A DNA stretch of 64,000 bases from Flavobacterium weaverense. Its GTDB lineage: Bacteria; Bacteroidota; Bacteroidia; Flavobacteriales; Flavobacteriaceae. Each line of letters begins with the position of its first letter. Position 1 is the stretch's first letter. The position numbers and the translations under genes are program-made. This document shows, in pieces, positions 1-8,240 of this stretch. The notes beneath the pieces were generated by a model. That model ran no database searches, was not told the origin of the DNA, and saw only the letters and a list, made by a program, of their open reading frames with translations. Where the stretch lies: positions 248,001 through 312,000 of the forward strand of contig NZ_REFH01000009.1 of NCBI RefSeq assembly GCF_003688495.1, read 5' to 3'.

Positions 1-147
1 ATAACCAGCTTGATGTAGTACATAAGCTGAATAGCGCGAACGCATTAAAGAATCGGCAGTTGTGGCTTTTTGAATACCTTTAATTATTGGTTCGCAACAG
101 ACCTGAAAATGTTTGGTTGAACCACAGTAACATTCGATTAAAATCAT
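1..147 (-). CDS. YchJ-like SEC-C motif protein, partial (N-terminus only)
   Basis: The minus strand reads an open frame from an ATG at 147 to the window edge, 49 codons. It begins with a cysteine cluster (C6, C8, C17, C18) in the arrangement CxCGS...CCxP, followed by an A-T-A-x-x-L-M-R-S-R-Y-S-A-Y stretch. This is the N-terminal signature of the YchJ/UPF0225 family, which usually carries a SEC-C-type metal-binding motif. The biochemical role of the family is not established. The gene follows the 80-aa gene after 15 nt and is probably cotranscribed with it. The C-terminal part lies outside the window. Confidence 0.75.
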   Translation of the reverse strand, partial: MILIECYCGSTKHFQVCCEPIIKGIQKATTADSLMRSRYSAYVLHQAGY

Positions 148-162
148 TATTCGACCAAAAAA

Positions 163-405
163 TTAATTAGAAGAGGTTGATTGACCATTAAGTCCAACAA
201 TTTTTTGATGCAGTTGATTCAGTAATACCTGGTAACGGCTTACTTCCATTAAATCTTCATCTTCCTCAGCAAAATCAAGTAATTCATCTAATTCTTCGCT
301 TACTTCAACTAGTTTATTTCCCGCTTCTTTCGCATTTTTTTCAGCAATTAAATCGATTATTAATTGAACACCTGTTTTTACTTCTTCAAATTTACTTTTA
401 TCCAT
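163..405 (-). CDS. conserved small acidic protein, unknown function
   Basis: An 80-aa reading frame with an ATG start. It is rich in Glu, Asp, Leu and Lys and looks wholly helical, with an acidic stretch around residues 37-52 (repeated E/D with L at heptad-like spacing), so a coiled-coil or helical bundle is plausible. No catalytic motif, signal peptide or membrane segment is visible. It lies between a 52-aa gene upstream (5-nt gap) and the YchJ-like gene downstream (15-nt gap), which supports real expression as an operon. I do not recognise the family. Confidence 0.6.
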   Translation of the reverse strand: MDKSKFEEVKTGVQLIIDLIAEKNAKEAGNKLVEVSEELDELLDFAEEDEDLMEVSRYQVLLNQLHQKIVGLNGQSTSSN

Positions 406-410
406 GCTGC

Positions 411-569
411 TTATATAGTATTAGTATCGGGAGTATTATTCTCATTGAATTTTTTGACGATCTGCTTCAATTTTTCTTTACGAATGATTTCCGCTTGCTT
501 CACTTTATCTTGTGCTTTGTGCAATTTATCGTTGTGCTTTTTTATATTTCTATCGTTATTGCGACCCAT
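411..569 (-). CDS. small basic protein, unknown function
   Basis: A 52-aa frame starting at an ATG (567-569) and ending at TAA (411-413). The product is highly charged and Lys/Asn-rich (starts MGRNNDRNIKKHNDK) and appears helical with no hydrophobic core, so it may bind nucleic acid or be partly disordered; this is inference. It ends 5 nt before the start of the 80-aa gene, so the two are likely cotranscribed. Its tight packing is the main support. The opposite-strand frame over the same DNA is hydrophobic and has no context. Confidence 0.5.
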   Translation of the reverse strand: MGRNNDRNIKKHNDKLHKAQDKVKQAEIIRKEKLKQIVKKFNENNTPDTNTI

Positions 570-920
570 ATTATATGCTGTAAAATTTCCAATACATTTA
601 TTTGTTTTGGAAACGACTGCAAAGTTCGGCTTATTTATTAAATTTAAAATGATTTTGAAATGATTTTTTCAGTATTTCAATATTGTAATTGGTTTAAAAT
701 AGTAGCATTCAGAAATTTAAATCTAATTTTGAATAGGTAATCAAGTAATTTTTGTTATATTTATTTTAAGGAATAAAATACATTTTTAGTAATATAAACG
801 CTTCTAGATTCTATTGTATGTAATAAACATGAAGTAGCGAAGACATAAAAACATAAAAATGGCTTTTCTTTTGATTTTTTTTATCTAATATTGAAGCGCC
901 CTAAACCTACTTACTAATAA
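570..920. other. intergenic region, no gene seen
   Basis: An AT-rich stretch between the minus-strand small genes and the plus-strand histidine kinase. It must hold both divergent promoters, but I see no full TTG/TAnnTTTG pair. No ORF, hairpin terminator or repeat stands out. Confidence 0.5.
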
Positions 921-3764
921 ATGAAGTCTCAGAAAAAAAATAATAAGCATGTCAAATGGTTCTATGAACGACCTAAACTGACAGGGATTATTACGTTCCT
1001 ATTTCTCAGCTATATTGTAGGCTTTATTGTTTTTCAACAATATAAATTGGCTACCGAGGACAACACGCGAGAGATGACTTCAATTCTTCATGTAGTGCGT
1101 CAAAATATTGAACAATCTCTTAAAAACTGTTACACTACGACGCTATCTTTAGCCTTAACAATTGATGATTCAGGTTATCCAACTGATTTTGATACTATTT
1201 CAAAAGCACTTATTGAGGCTAATGAAAACATAACTACTGTCGAATTAGTTCCAAACGGTGTAATAAAATATATTTATCCATTAGACAAAAATCAAGAAGC
1301 TCTTAATTTAAATATTCTTCAAGATAATAATCTCAAAAAAGAAGCTTTAAAGTCCATTGCGACTCATAAAATGTATTTTGCTGGTCCTCTAAAGCTAAGA
1401 CAAGGCGGAGAAGCAATAGTAGGCCGTTTACCTATTTTTATCAAGAGTAAATTTTGGGGTTTTTCAGCGGTAGTAATTGATTTAGAAAAGTTGCTGAACT
1501 CAGCAGGTATTAGCAATATTGATAGTTCTAAATATTATTTTCAATTTTCAAAGTTGAATCTTGAATCTCATAAAGAAACTTTTCACTTATCAAACAAAGC
1601 CGATTTTACCAATCACGCCAATATATCTGTGAAAATTCCAGATGGCGATTGGAAATTATATATTATTTCGAAAAAGGAAAACAATATTCCGTACCAAATT
1701 TTAGTACCCGGAATTATTGGAATTATTCTAGCAGCGTTATTTGGTATTTTAATATTTACACTATTAAGAATGCCTAACGAACTGCAATCGTTAGTTACTG
1801 CTCAAGCTAAAAAGCTGATGAATTCTGAGATAAAATTTGAAACAATTTTTGATCAAGCTGCTGTGGGAATTGCACACGTAGATTCCTTTACTGGTCGATT
1901 TATCCAAGTTAACAACCAGTACTGCAAACTTTTAGGATATACGCAGCAGGAAATTCAAGAGTTAAACTATCAAACTTTAACGCATCCCGATGATCTAAAT
2001 GACGATCTAACAAGTATAGATAAACTTAGAGATGGGCAAATAACTGATTATTCAAGAGAGAAAAGATACATCAGTAAAGATGGAACAGTGATTTGGATTA
2101 ATTTAACGGTTTCACCACTTATAAAAACGGACGGCAAAGTAATATCTCATATCGCTATTATTGAGGATATTTCGATAAAAAAAGAAGCAGAACAATTAAT
2201 CAAAAAAAGCGAAATACGTTTTAAAAGTTTATTTGAGGATTATCCTATTGCGTTGTGGGAGAAGGATTTTTCGCTGGTTAGAAATTATCTAGTAGAACTT
2301 GATTTGATGCATAAAAGTGCAGAGGAAGTTAAGAAATATTTAGGTACACATCCTGAAGTGGTAATTAAAGCGATGACGTTAATACGCGTTATCGATGTGA
2401 ATACCATGTGTATGAAACTTCATAACGCTGAGAATAAAGAGGAATTAACAGTAGGTTTTCAAAAATTAATAGGAGAACGCTACTCTTGTAATTTTGCAAA
2501 TCATATTCTAGCAATTACACAAGGCGAAAATGAAATCATAGCAGAAACAATAATAAAAACTGCTCATGGTGAACCGCGCGACGTCAAGTTTAGATGGAGT
2601 GTAATTAGTGGATTTGAGGAATCGCTAGCACGAACTATTGTCTCAACAGAAGATATTACAGTACAGAAACAAAGTGAAAATATTATAAAAAAATCGCAAC
2701 AAAGAGTTGAATCTTTGATTAATACCATTGATGGAATTGTTTGGGAATTTGATACTGAAACGGATCGCTACAACTTTGTAAGTAAAAAAATAGAAAGCAT
2801 TTTAGGTTACACAGCTGAAGAATGGATAAGTAACAGCGTATTTTGGCCAGAGCACATTCATCCTGATGATAAAGACTGGGTTGTAAAGTATTGTGAAAAT
2901 CAAACAGATGCTCACTTAAATCATGATTTTGAATACCGTATGATTAAAAAAGACGGTACAATTGTGTGGTTAAGAGATATTGTAAACGTTGTTGTCGAAA
3001 ACGGCAAACCTGTTACCTTACGTGGTATAATGATTGACGTGACCAAAACAAAAGAAGCAGAAAAAGATTTAAATGCTTCGTTTGATTTAGTATCAGAACA
3101 AAACAAAAGATTACTAAACTTCTCTTATATTATTTCTCATAACTTGAGATCGCACACGAGTAATATTGCCTCTATAGTTTCGTTGATCGAATCATCCGAA
3201 TCCGAGGAAGAAAGAAATGATATGATGGAATTACTTAAAACAGTTTCTCGTTCTCTTAATGAAACGATGCTTCATTTAAACGAAGTCATAAATATTAGAA
3301 CAAATATTAGTTTAGTATCTGAATCCTTAAATTTAGAAGATAATATCACAAGAGTTAAAAACATACTTTCGAAACAAATAAATTCTAATGAAGTAACGAT
3401 CATAACAGAAATACCAAAAGACACTGTAATTAATTACAATCCGGCATATCTTGAAAGCATACTTTATAATATAATTTTAAACTCTATTCGATACAAGCAT
3501 CCTAATCGTAAACCGCTGATCAAAATTACGTTTACATCAGAAAATAATGTCAAAATACTAAAAATTTCTGATAATGGAATTGGGATTGATTTAGATCGAA
3601 ATGGTGATAAGGTTTTTGGGATGTACAAAACATTCACTGATAATTCTGATTCAAAAGGAATCGGTCTTTTTATAACAAAGAATCAAATTGATGCAATGGG
3701 AGGAAATATCACTGTGGAAAGTGAAATCAATATTGGTACCACATTCAAAATCTATATTCTATGA
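921..3764 (+). CDS. membrane sensor histidine kinase with three PAS domains
   Basis: 947 aa. A first membrane segment is near residues 21-39. A roughly 220-residue extracytoplasmic sensor region follows, then a second membrane segment at about 258-282. Three PAS/PAC units follow: about 306-425 (with HPDDL), 434-590 (with the LWEKDFS pattern) and 595-715 (with HPDD). The phosphoacceptor helix contains ISHNLRSH with H740. The ATPase domain shows an N box (NIILNSIRYKHP), a G1 box (DNGIGID) and a G2 box (GIGLFITK). There is no receiver domain on the protein; the separate receiver gene overlaps its stop codon by four bases and is the probable partner. The ligand is unknown. Confidence 0.9.
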   Translation: MKSQKKNNKHVKWFYERPKLTGIITFLFLSYIVGFIVFQQYKLATEDNTREMTSILHVVRQNIEQSLKNCYTTTLSLALTIDDSGYPTDFDTISKALIEANENITTVELVPNGVIKYIYPLDKNQEALNLNILQDNNLKKEALKSIATHKMYFAGPLKLRQGGEAIVGRLPIFIKSKFWGFSAVVIDLEKLLNSAGISNIDSSKYYFQFSKLNLESHKETFHLSNKADFTNHANISVKIPDGDWKLYIISKKENNIPYQILVPGIIGIILAALFGILIFTLLRMPNELQSLVTAQAKKLMNSEIKFETIFDQAAVGIAHVDSFTGRFIQVNNQYCKLLGYTQQEIQELNYQTLTHPDDLNDDLTSIDKLRDGQITDYSREKRYISKDGTVIWINLTVSPLIKTDGKVISHIAIIEDISIKKEAEQLIKKSEIRFKSLFEDYPIALWEKDFSLVRNYLVELDLMHKSAEEVKKYLGTHPEVVIKAMTLIRVIDVNTMCMKLHNAENKEELTVGFQKLIGERYSCNFANHILAITQGENEIIAETIIKTAHGEPRDVKFRWSVISGFEESLARTIVSTEDITVQKQSENIIKKSQQRVESLINTIDGIVWEFDTETDRYNFVSKKIESILGYTAEEWISNSVFWPEHIHPDDKDWVVKYCENQTDAHLNHDFEYRMIKKDGTIVWLRDIVNVVVENGKPVTLRGIMIDVTKTKEAEKDLNASFDLVSEQNKRLLNFSYIISHNLRSHTSNIASIVSLIESSESEEERNDMMELLKTVSRSLNETMLHLNEVINIRTNISLVSESLNLEDNITRVKNILSKQINSNEVTIITEIPKDTVINYNPAYLESILYNIILNSIRYKHPNRKPLIKITFTSENNVKILKISDNGIGIDLDRNGDKVFGMYKTFTDNSDSKGIGLFITKNQIDAMGGNITVESEINIGTTFKIYIL

Positions 3765-4156
3765 GAAAAAAAACAATCTGGGTAGTTGATGATGATCCGA
3801 TTTACCAAATCATTATCAATAAGATTATCCAACGATCAGAGATGTTTTCAGAAATCTTCTCTTATAAAAATGGAAAAGAAGCGATTGACAACTTAAGTGA
3901 GGTTATAGATAAAGATGGTGATCTTCCCGACATTATCTTGCTTGATATAAACATGCCTGTTATGGATGGATGGGAATTCATGGAGGCTCTGGGAGAGATA
4001 CAACCTAAATTTAAAAGACAAATCATTGTTTATATTGTGAGCTCCTCCATTGCAGTCGAAGATAAAAACACATCAAAAACCTACACTAATATATTAGGAT
4101 ATTTATCAAAACCTGTAAGCGTAAATGACTTACTGCTAATAGCTTCCAACGATTAA
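3761..4156 (+). CDS. single-domain response regulator (CheY-like)
   Basis: 131 aa, a receiver domain only. The acidic pocket is D10-D12 (VVDDDP), the phosphoacceptor is D62 in LLDINMP, a Ser/Thr position lies in VSSS and the conserved Lys in LSKPV. There is no output domain, so it must act by protein-protein contact or phosphotransfer. The ATG overlaps the stop of the histidine kinase (ATGA), which indicates translational coupling and a cognate pair. Confidence 0.92.
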   Translation: MRKKTIWVVDDDPIYQIIINKIIQRSEMFSEIFSYKNGKEAIDNLSEVIDKDGDLPDIILLDINMPVMDGWEFMEALGEIQPKFKRQIIVYIVSSSIAVEDKNTSKTYTNILGYLSKPVSVNDLLLIASND

Positions 4157-4188
4157 AAACAATTATAGATTTTTAAAATATAAATTTT

Positions 4189-4734
4189 TTAGATAAATTG
4201 CTTTTTAATTTCCTCCAATGTTTTATTAGTAAAAACTAAATCAGTAATGATTTTTTTTCGTAAAACATCAATATCATCATAATCGAAATACTTAGCCCAA
4301 GAAGTCAAATTTAGTAAATTTCGAACTTGCTTAATCCGCTTAGTTGTTTCAAAACTGGTTCTTAATATTGCTTTCTTATCGTAAGTTGGATTATTTTTAT
4401 GCTGATAATTAACTGTATTTTTGTAATAGTTAACCTCAAGATAGTATAATTCCTCAACTGCGTTGTCTGGATAAAAACTTTGCCAAGAAGCGTAACCCAA
4501 TTTAAATTTAGATTTTGTTTCAGGTTCCAATGGCTCTAATCTCCATTTACTATTCGCTAATCGTCCCCAATGATTAGACAATCGGTACATTCCAGCCTTT
4601 GTGTAATAATATTTACTTCCCGATTTGCTATCGTACTGTATTTTCAAATTACTAATAGCTTCGATATCTATTTCATCAAATACACAAAACGTATTTTTGA
4701 AGGAATTAGGATGAGGTCTAAAATTTTTCTCCAT
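4189..4734 (-). CDS. conserved protein of unknown function
   Basis: 181 aa from the ATG at 4732-4734. A longer frame runs back to a TTG at 4770, but that TTG coincides with the -33 element of a good promoter whose -7 box lies 4 nt from this ATG, so the shorter start is preferred and the mRNA may be leaderless. The product is soluble, rich in Tyr, Lys and Trp, with no signal peptide or membrane segment. I do not recognise a family. It is divergent from the 81-aa gene and converges on the response regulator gene. Confidence 0.65.
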   Translation of the reverse strand: MEKNFRPHPNSFKNTFCVFDEIDIEAISNLKIQYDSKSGSKYYYTKAGMYRLSNHWGRLANSKWRLEPLEPETKSKFKLGYASWQSFYPDNAVEELYYLEVNYYKNTVNYQHKNNPTYDKKAILRTSFETTKRIKQVRNLLNLTSWAKYFDYDDIDVLRKKIITDLVFTNKTLEEIKKQFI

Positions 4735-4738
4735 GTCA

Positions 4739-4770
4739 CAAAGATAATCAGAAAGCGCAATTCGTATCAA
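4739..4770 (-). promoter_or_regulatory. Bacteroidota-type promoter for the minus-strand gene at 4189-4734
   Basis: Read on the minus strand: TTG at 4770-4768, 21 bp, then TATCTTTG (4746-4739), a match to the TTG/TAnnTTTG consensus. The ATG begins only 4 nt after the -7 box. Confidence 0.6.
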
Positions 4771-4787
4771 TTCAAACTATATTTGAT

Positions 4788-4795
4788 TAACTTTG
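4788..4795 (+). promoter_or_regulatory. -7 promoter box upstream of the 81-aa gene
   Basis: TAACTTTG matches TAnnTTTG and lies 30 nt before the ATG at 4826. No well-spaced TTG is seen upstream. It lies about 40 bp from the divergent minus-strand -7 box. Confidence 0.5.
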
Positions 4796-4825
4796 CAGCC
4801 AAGAATTATTTTAAATAAATTGATT

Positions 4826-5071
4826 ATGACTAAAGCTTCTGAAGAAAGAATGTTACAAAAAGGTGTTTACACTGGAATAATGGAAAAAGATGAAAACAAC
4901 AACTTTTTTTGTGGTATATATCTTTTGGATTACAAAATGGCATCTAAATATCCTGTAGGAGAATGGATTACTATAAAATCTATTATCGAAAACCCAAGTG
5001 ATATCAGCTATAACAAATACCCGAAAAAATCTAAAAATTTTGATAAGGCTAACAACAAACCGGAACAATAA
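4826..5071 (+). CDS. small conserved protein, unknown function
   Basis: 81 aa starting at the ATG at 4826 (MTKASEERML). A TTG further upstream in frame overlaps the -7 promoter box and so cannot be the start. The product is soluble with a Lys/Pro/Asn-rich C-terminal tail; the middle looks like a small beta-rich domain (FFCGIYLLDYKM). No family recognised. A -7 box 30 nt upstream supports independent expression. Confidence 0.6.
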   Translation: MTKASEERMLQKGVYTGIMEKDENNNFFCGIYLLDYKMASKYPVGEWITIKSIIENPSDISYNKYPKKSKNFDKANNKPEQ

Positions 5072-5166
5072 CGGTTTCATTTTACCTTTATAAAATATAC
5101 AATAACCTAAAATTCATTTTTTTTTGAAAATTTATTGGTCTCAAACCATTAAAATAAAAAAAAGTG

Positions 5167-5174
5167 TACCTTTG
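5167..5174 (+). promoter_or_regulatory. -7 promoter box upstream of the J/KTSC gene
   Basis: TACCTTTG fits TAnnTTTG, 70 nt before the ATG at 5245. The nearest upstream TTG (5135-5137) is 29 bp away, longer than usual. Confidence 0.45.
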
Positions 5175-5244
5175 CAAAAAATTTGTCGATTTTGAAATCA
5201 AATTATATTGATTTTATATTAAAAGACAAGTAGTTACCTTATTT

Positions 5245-5685
5245 ATGAAAAAAATAGTTGAATACCGCAAATTGCTTAATGTAGATAAAACTGCAGAACT
5301 TAAAGATTTAAAAACGATCTATCGTAATGCGATGAAAGAAGCACATCCTGATAAATTTCAAGGTGATGACGCTGGATTAAAAGAAGCAGAAGAAAATAGT
5401 AAAAAAATTATTGAAGCATATCATTTCTTGGTAAGTATCAATCCTGAAACTACTAAAATAAACCTACCAGAATACACTGAAACAATTTCTACTTCAACTA
5501 TCACTGATTACAAGTTTGTTGAAGGAAGATTAATCATTAACTTTTCAAACGGTAGCGTTTATGAATACATTAGTGTTCCTAAAGCAACGTATGTAAAAAT
5601 GGTTAACGCTGAGTCTCCTGGAAGATTTGCAAAAAGACATATCTTGAATTCATTTACTTGGAGAAAAACTCTTAATCAAGATTAA
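5245..5685 (+). CDS. DnaJ-like N-terminal domain fused to KTSC domain
   Basis: 146 aa. Residues 5-65 resemble a short J domain with the HPD motif at 34-36, the signature that stimulates Hsp70 ATPase. Residues about 82-139 form a KTSC-type domain (S-x-I-x-x-x-x-Y...L-x-I-x-F-x-x-G-x-x-Y-x-Y...VP), a small module of unproven role sometimes linked to nucleic acid handling. The N-terminal part is much shorter than classical DnaJ and lacks the zinc and client-binding domains. It stands alone with its own -7 box upstream and a terminator downstream. Confidence 0.8.
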   Translation: MKKIVEYRKLLNVDKTAELKDLKTIYRNAMKEAHPDKFQGDDAGLKEAEENSKKIIEAYHFLVSINPETTKINLPEYTETISTSTITDYKFVEGRLIINFSNGSVYEYISVPKATYVKMVNAESPGRFAKRHILNSFTWRKTLNQD

Positions 5686-5710
5686 TTTCTTTTTTAAAGT
5701 ATCAAAATAT

Positions 5711-5739
5711 AAAAGCATCCTATTTAGGGTGCTTTTTTT
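5711..5739 (+). terminator. rho-independent terminator after the J/KTSC gene
   Basis: AAAAGCATCC, a 6-nt loop, then GGGTGC with a run of T. The stem has one G-T wobble. Confidence 0.75.
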
Positions 5740-5760
5740 AGTTTAGCAAAGCTCCTTCTT

Positions 5761-5874
5761 TTAATTTGGATCGTACTTTCTTTCAGCGCTCCACTCCTTC
5801 TCTGCTTCATGAAGTGCTTTTAATTGATTATAAATCCAACTTCCTATTATTGAGGCAATTATAAATACTGTTAT
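5761..5874 (-). pseudogene. 3-prime remnant of a small membrane protein gene
   Basis: A 37-codon open stretch on the minus strand ends at TAA (5761-5763). It encodes a hydrophobic start (ITVFIIASIIGSWIY) followed by a charged amphipathic tail (HEAEKEWSAERKYDPN). No ATG, GTG or TTG is available before an in-frame stop at 5875-5877, so the 5-prime end appears lost. It could also be chance; the membrane-then-charged pattern and Tyr/Trp content make a decayed gene more likely. Confidence 0.35.
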
Positions 5875-5971
5875 TTATAACGATTCAAAACATAAATTGC
5901 TTCGCTAAATCGCTAGTAAACAACGCTTAAGTGAGGTGAAATTATAACAAAATTTTAGGTTCTAAAAAGAT

Positions 5972-6000
5972 TTGAAATATGATTATTTTAAATACTTTTG
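5972..6000 (+). promoter_or_regulatory. promoter of the TlpA-like lipoprotein gene
   Basis: TTG at 5972-5974, 18 bp, then TACTTTTG at 5993-6000, followed by a leader of about 20 nt to the ATG at 6029. A full match to the Bacteroidota consensus. Confidence 0.7.
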
Positions 6001-6028
6001 CACACTTAACTCAATTAACTAATTAATA

Positions 6029-7195
6029 ATGAAAAAAATAATTTTATTACTTTCGGCCGCTGTAGTTTTAATCGCTTGTAACAAGGTGGGGAAAGACGAG
6101 TACATTATTTCAGGAACTGCAACAGGGATTGAAAATGGTAAAACAATCATCTTAGAAACTCAAGATGAAAGCGGAATGGGATTGCTTGCAAAAGATACTG
6201 TAAAAGTAGAGAATGGTAAATTCGAAATGAAAGGTAAAATTACTGAGCCTGCATTTTATACACTTCAACTTGAAGGAGCACAAGCTAAAATTCCTTTTAT
6301 ATTAGAAAATGGTGAAGTAAAAATTGCTATCGATAAAGATAGTATCCAAAAATCTAAAGTTACTGGAACGTATAACAACGAAGAGTATGCTTCATTCAAT
6401 GAAGAAATCACTAAGGTTCAAAAGAAACTTATGGATTTCCAAAATAAGAACATGGAGACTATGAACAAAGCTCAAGAAACTAAAGATACAATTGTTATCA
6501 ATCGCTTGATGCAAGATTTTAATAAAATCCAAGAAGAAGTAGGTGTTGCTTCAAAAGCTAAATATTTGAGCTATGCTGAAACACATCCTAAATCTTTCAT
6601 TTCTGCTTTGATTATCCAAGGTATGTTGAATGATCCATCGGCTGATGTATCTAAATCTGAAAAACTATACAATGGTTTAGATGAGTCATTGAAAAACACA
6701 AAACCAGGAAAAGCAATTAAAGCTAAATTATCAGAACTTAAAGCACCTGCAGGTGTTGGAGCAACAGCGCCAACAACTGACGGTAAATGAAGAGCAGATT
6801 TTTCCGCACCTAACCCTGAAGGGAAAATGGTTTCCCTTAAAGAAAGTTTAGGAAAAGTAACAATAGTTGATTTCTGGGCATCGTGGTGTGGTCCATGTCG
6901 TCAAGAAAATCCGAACGTTGTTGCAATCTATAACGATTTACACGCTAAAGGTCTTAACATTATTGGAGTATCTTTAGACAAAGATGCTACTAAATGGAAA
7001 GAGGCAATCGCAAAAGATAAATTAACATGGACCCATGTTTCTAATTTAAAATTTTGGGATGAACCAATAGCAAAGCTATATCACGTTGAAGCTATTCCTG
7101 CTACTTTTATACTTGATGCTGCAGGAAATGTGGTAGCAAAAGATTTAAGAGGTGACGCATTAAGAGCTAAAATAGTTGAGCTTTTAGCAAAATAA
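6029..7195 (+). pseudogene. TlpA-family thiol-disulfide oxidoreductase lipoprotein, interrupted by in-frame TGA
   Basis: One reading frame spans two parts separated by TGA at 6788-6790. Part 1 (6029-6790, 253 aa) has a lipoprotein signal peptide ending LIAC with C17, then a DUF4369-like beta domain and a helical region. Part 2 (ATG 6827-7195, 122 aa) is a thioredoxin fold with the active site WCGPC (codons 287 and 290 of the joined frame) and a cis-Pro in AIPATF. The usual linker would read GATAP-DFSAP; here about eight extra codons including TGA lie between those blocks. If translation stops there, the lipoprotein lacks its redox domain; part 2 could only be made from an internal start and would lack export signals. 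A good promoter and terminator remain. Sequencing error or a very recent mutation are alternatives. Confidence 0.8.
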
Positions 7196-7214
7196 ACACT
7201 TAGTTTAACGCAAA

Positions 7215-7246
7215 TAAAAAAATCTCCCTAGCGGAGATTTTTTTTA
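7215..7246 (+). terminator. terminator after the TlpA-like gene
   Basis: AAAATCTCC, loop CTAGC, GGAGATTTTT followed by T-rich DNA. A perfect stem of at least 9 bp. Confidence 0.8.
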
Positions 7247-7301
7247 TTTTATTCAATACCAATGTGTTAAAAATAATACTGAAATTAAGTACAAATTTTG
7301 T

Positions 7302-7331
7302 TTGCAGAAACAAAAACAGTTTCTATATTTG
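7302..7331 (+). promoter_or_regulatory. promoter of tRNA-Tyr
   Basis: TTG at 7302-7304, 19 bp, TATATTTG at 7324-7331, about 40 nt before the mature tRNA 5-prime end. A full consensus match. Confidence 0.7.
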
Positions 7332-7370
7332 CACCGCTCACAACAGGTAACTGTTGTACTCAAAGGCCTT

Positions 7371-7452
<82 letters not shown>

Positions 7453-7456
7453 CTAA

Positions 7457-7487
7457 AACGCTGCAAGCAATTGCAGCGTTTTTTTTT
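7457..7487 (+). terminator. terminator of tRNA-Tyr
   Basis: A perfect 10-bp stem AACGCTGCAA / TTGCAGCGTT with a 4-nt loop and a run of T. A close relative of this hairpin occurs at 17690-17717. Confidence 0.85.
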
Positions 7488-7489
7488 AT

Positions 7490-8102
7490 AAAAATATTTC
7501 ATAACATTAACTCTACTTTGGTTCACTATTTTAAAAGATAGAAAACGTATTGAAGAAGAATAAAATTATTGAATTTTACTTTGACTATAGTTTGGAATAC
7601 CAATTGATTTGTTGTTTAAATAGCTTATTATACTAAATAGTAGCAACTTTTATTGCTGATACATATTTAACGCCCACAAACGCATATTTGAGTACAACTG
7701 GAGAGGTCAAGAGAGACTTAATAACGGAAAACCCATAAAGAAACTTTTTGCAATATTTTAAAGCAGAGTGAACATTTTTTAAATTACTATTCCCTTGTTA
7801 CTTTAACGAACTTAAGATACTAGCTCATTACATTAATAGCACCCACTTTTCATATAACTTGATTCAATTTCCTTTTCAAGGTGTTGGAAGTTATTTATTG
7901 TGAGAAATCGTCTAAATTATCATTTCAAAACAATTACAATTTCAAAAATGGCTAAATAAGTTTTGAATATGTTAATAGCTTATTGAAAGAAGACAAAATT
8001 TCCATAAAAATTAGAAAGGATGTGCGCCCAGCATTTATTAATTTTAACTACACAAATTCATTTGAATAAAACTAGAAAGAAATTTCTTTAAAAATAGCCA
8101 TG
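7490..8102. other. gene-free AT-rich stretch in accessory region
   Basis: More than 600 bp without a supportable gene in any frame; all short frames are broken and compositionally biased. It may be decayed DNA between the tRNA and the first cassette-like unit. I see no promoter pair, tRNA fragment or long repeat here. Confidence 0.5.
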
Positions 8103-8137
8103 AAAAAGCCCTATAATATTGTTTAAGGCTTTTTTAT
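8103..8137. terminator. hairpin with T run, possible bidirectional terminator
   Basis: AAAAAGCC (8103-8110) and GGCTTTTT (8127-8134) form an 8-bp stem with a 16-nt AT loop, T-rich on both strands. Confidence 0.4.
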
Positions 8138-8240
8138 GTAAGAATTATTCATATATTTGATAGAATAAAAAATTATAAACCTTCGCCAATCAACCCCAAA
8201 AATAGGTGTATATACGAAGGTTTGATTCGCATATATACGA

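Noticed and set aside
364..663. Plus-strand hydrophobic open frame of 99 codons
   Set aside because: It lies opposite the tightly packed minus-strand small genes, overlaps both, and has no conserved feature; its hydrophobicity is explained by the complementary Lys/Glu-rich coding.
6788..6790. TGA as a selenocysteine codon in the TlpA-like gene
   Set aside because: The TGA is in the linker, not at a redox position (the CGPC motif is intact further on), and no stem-loop typical of SECIS follows it.
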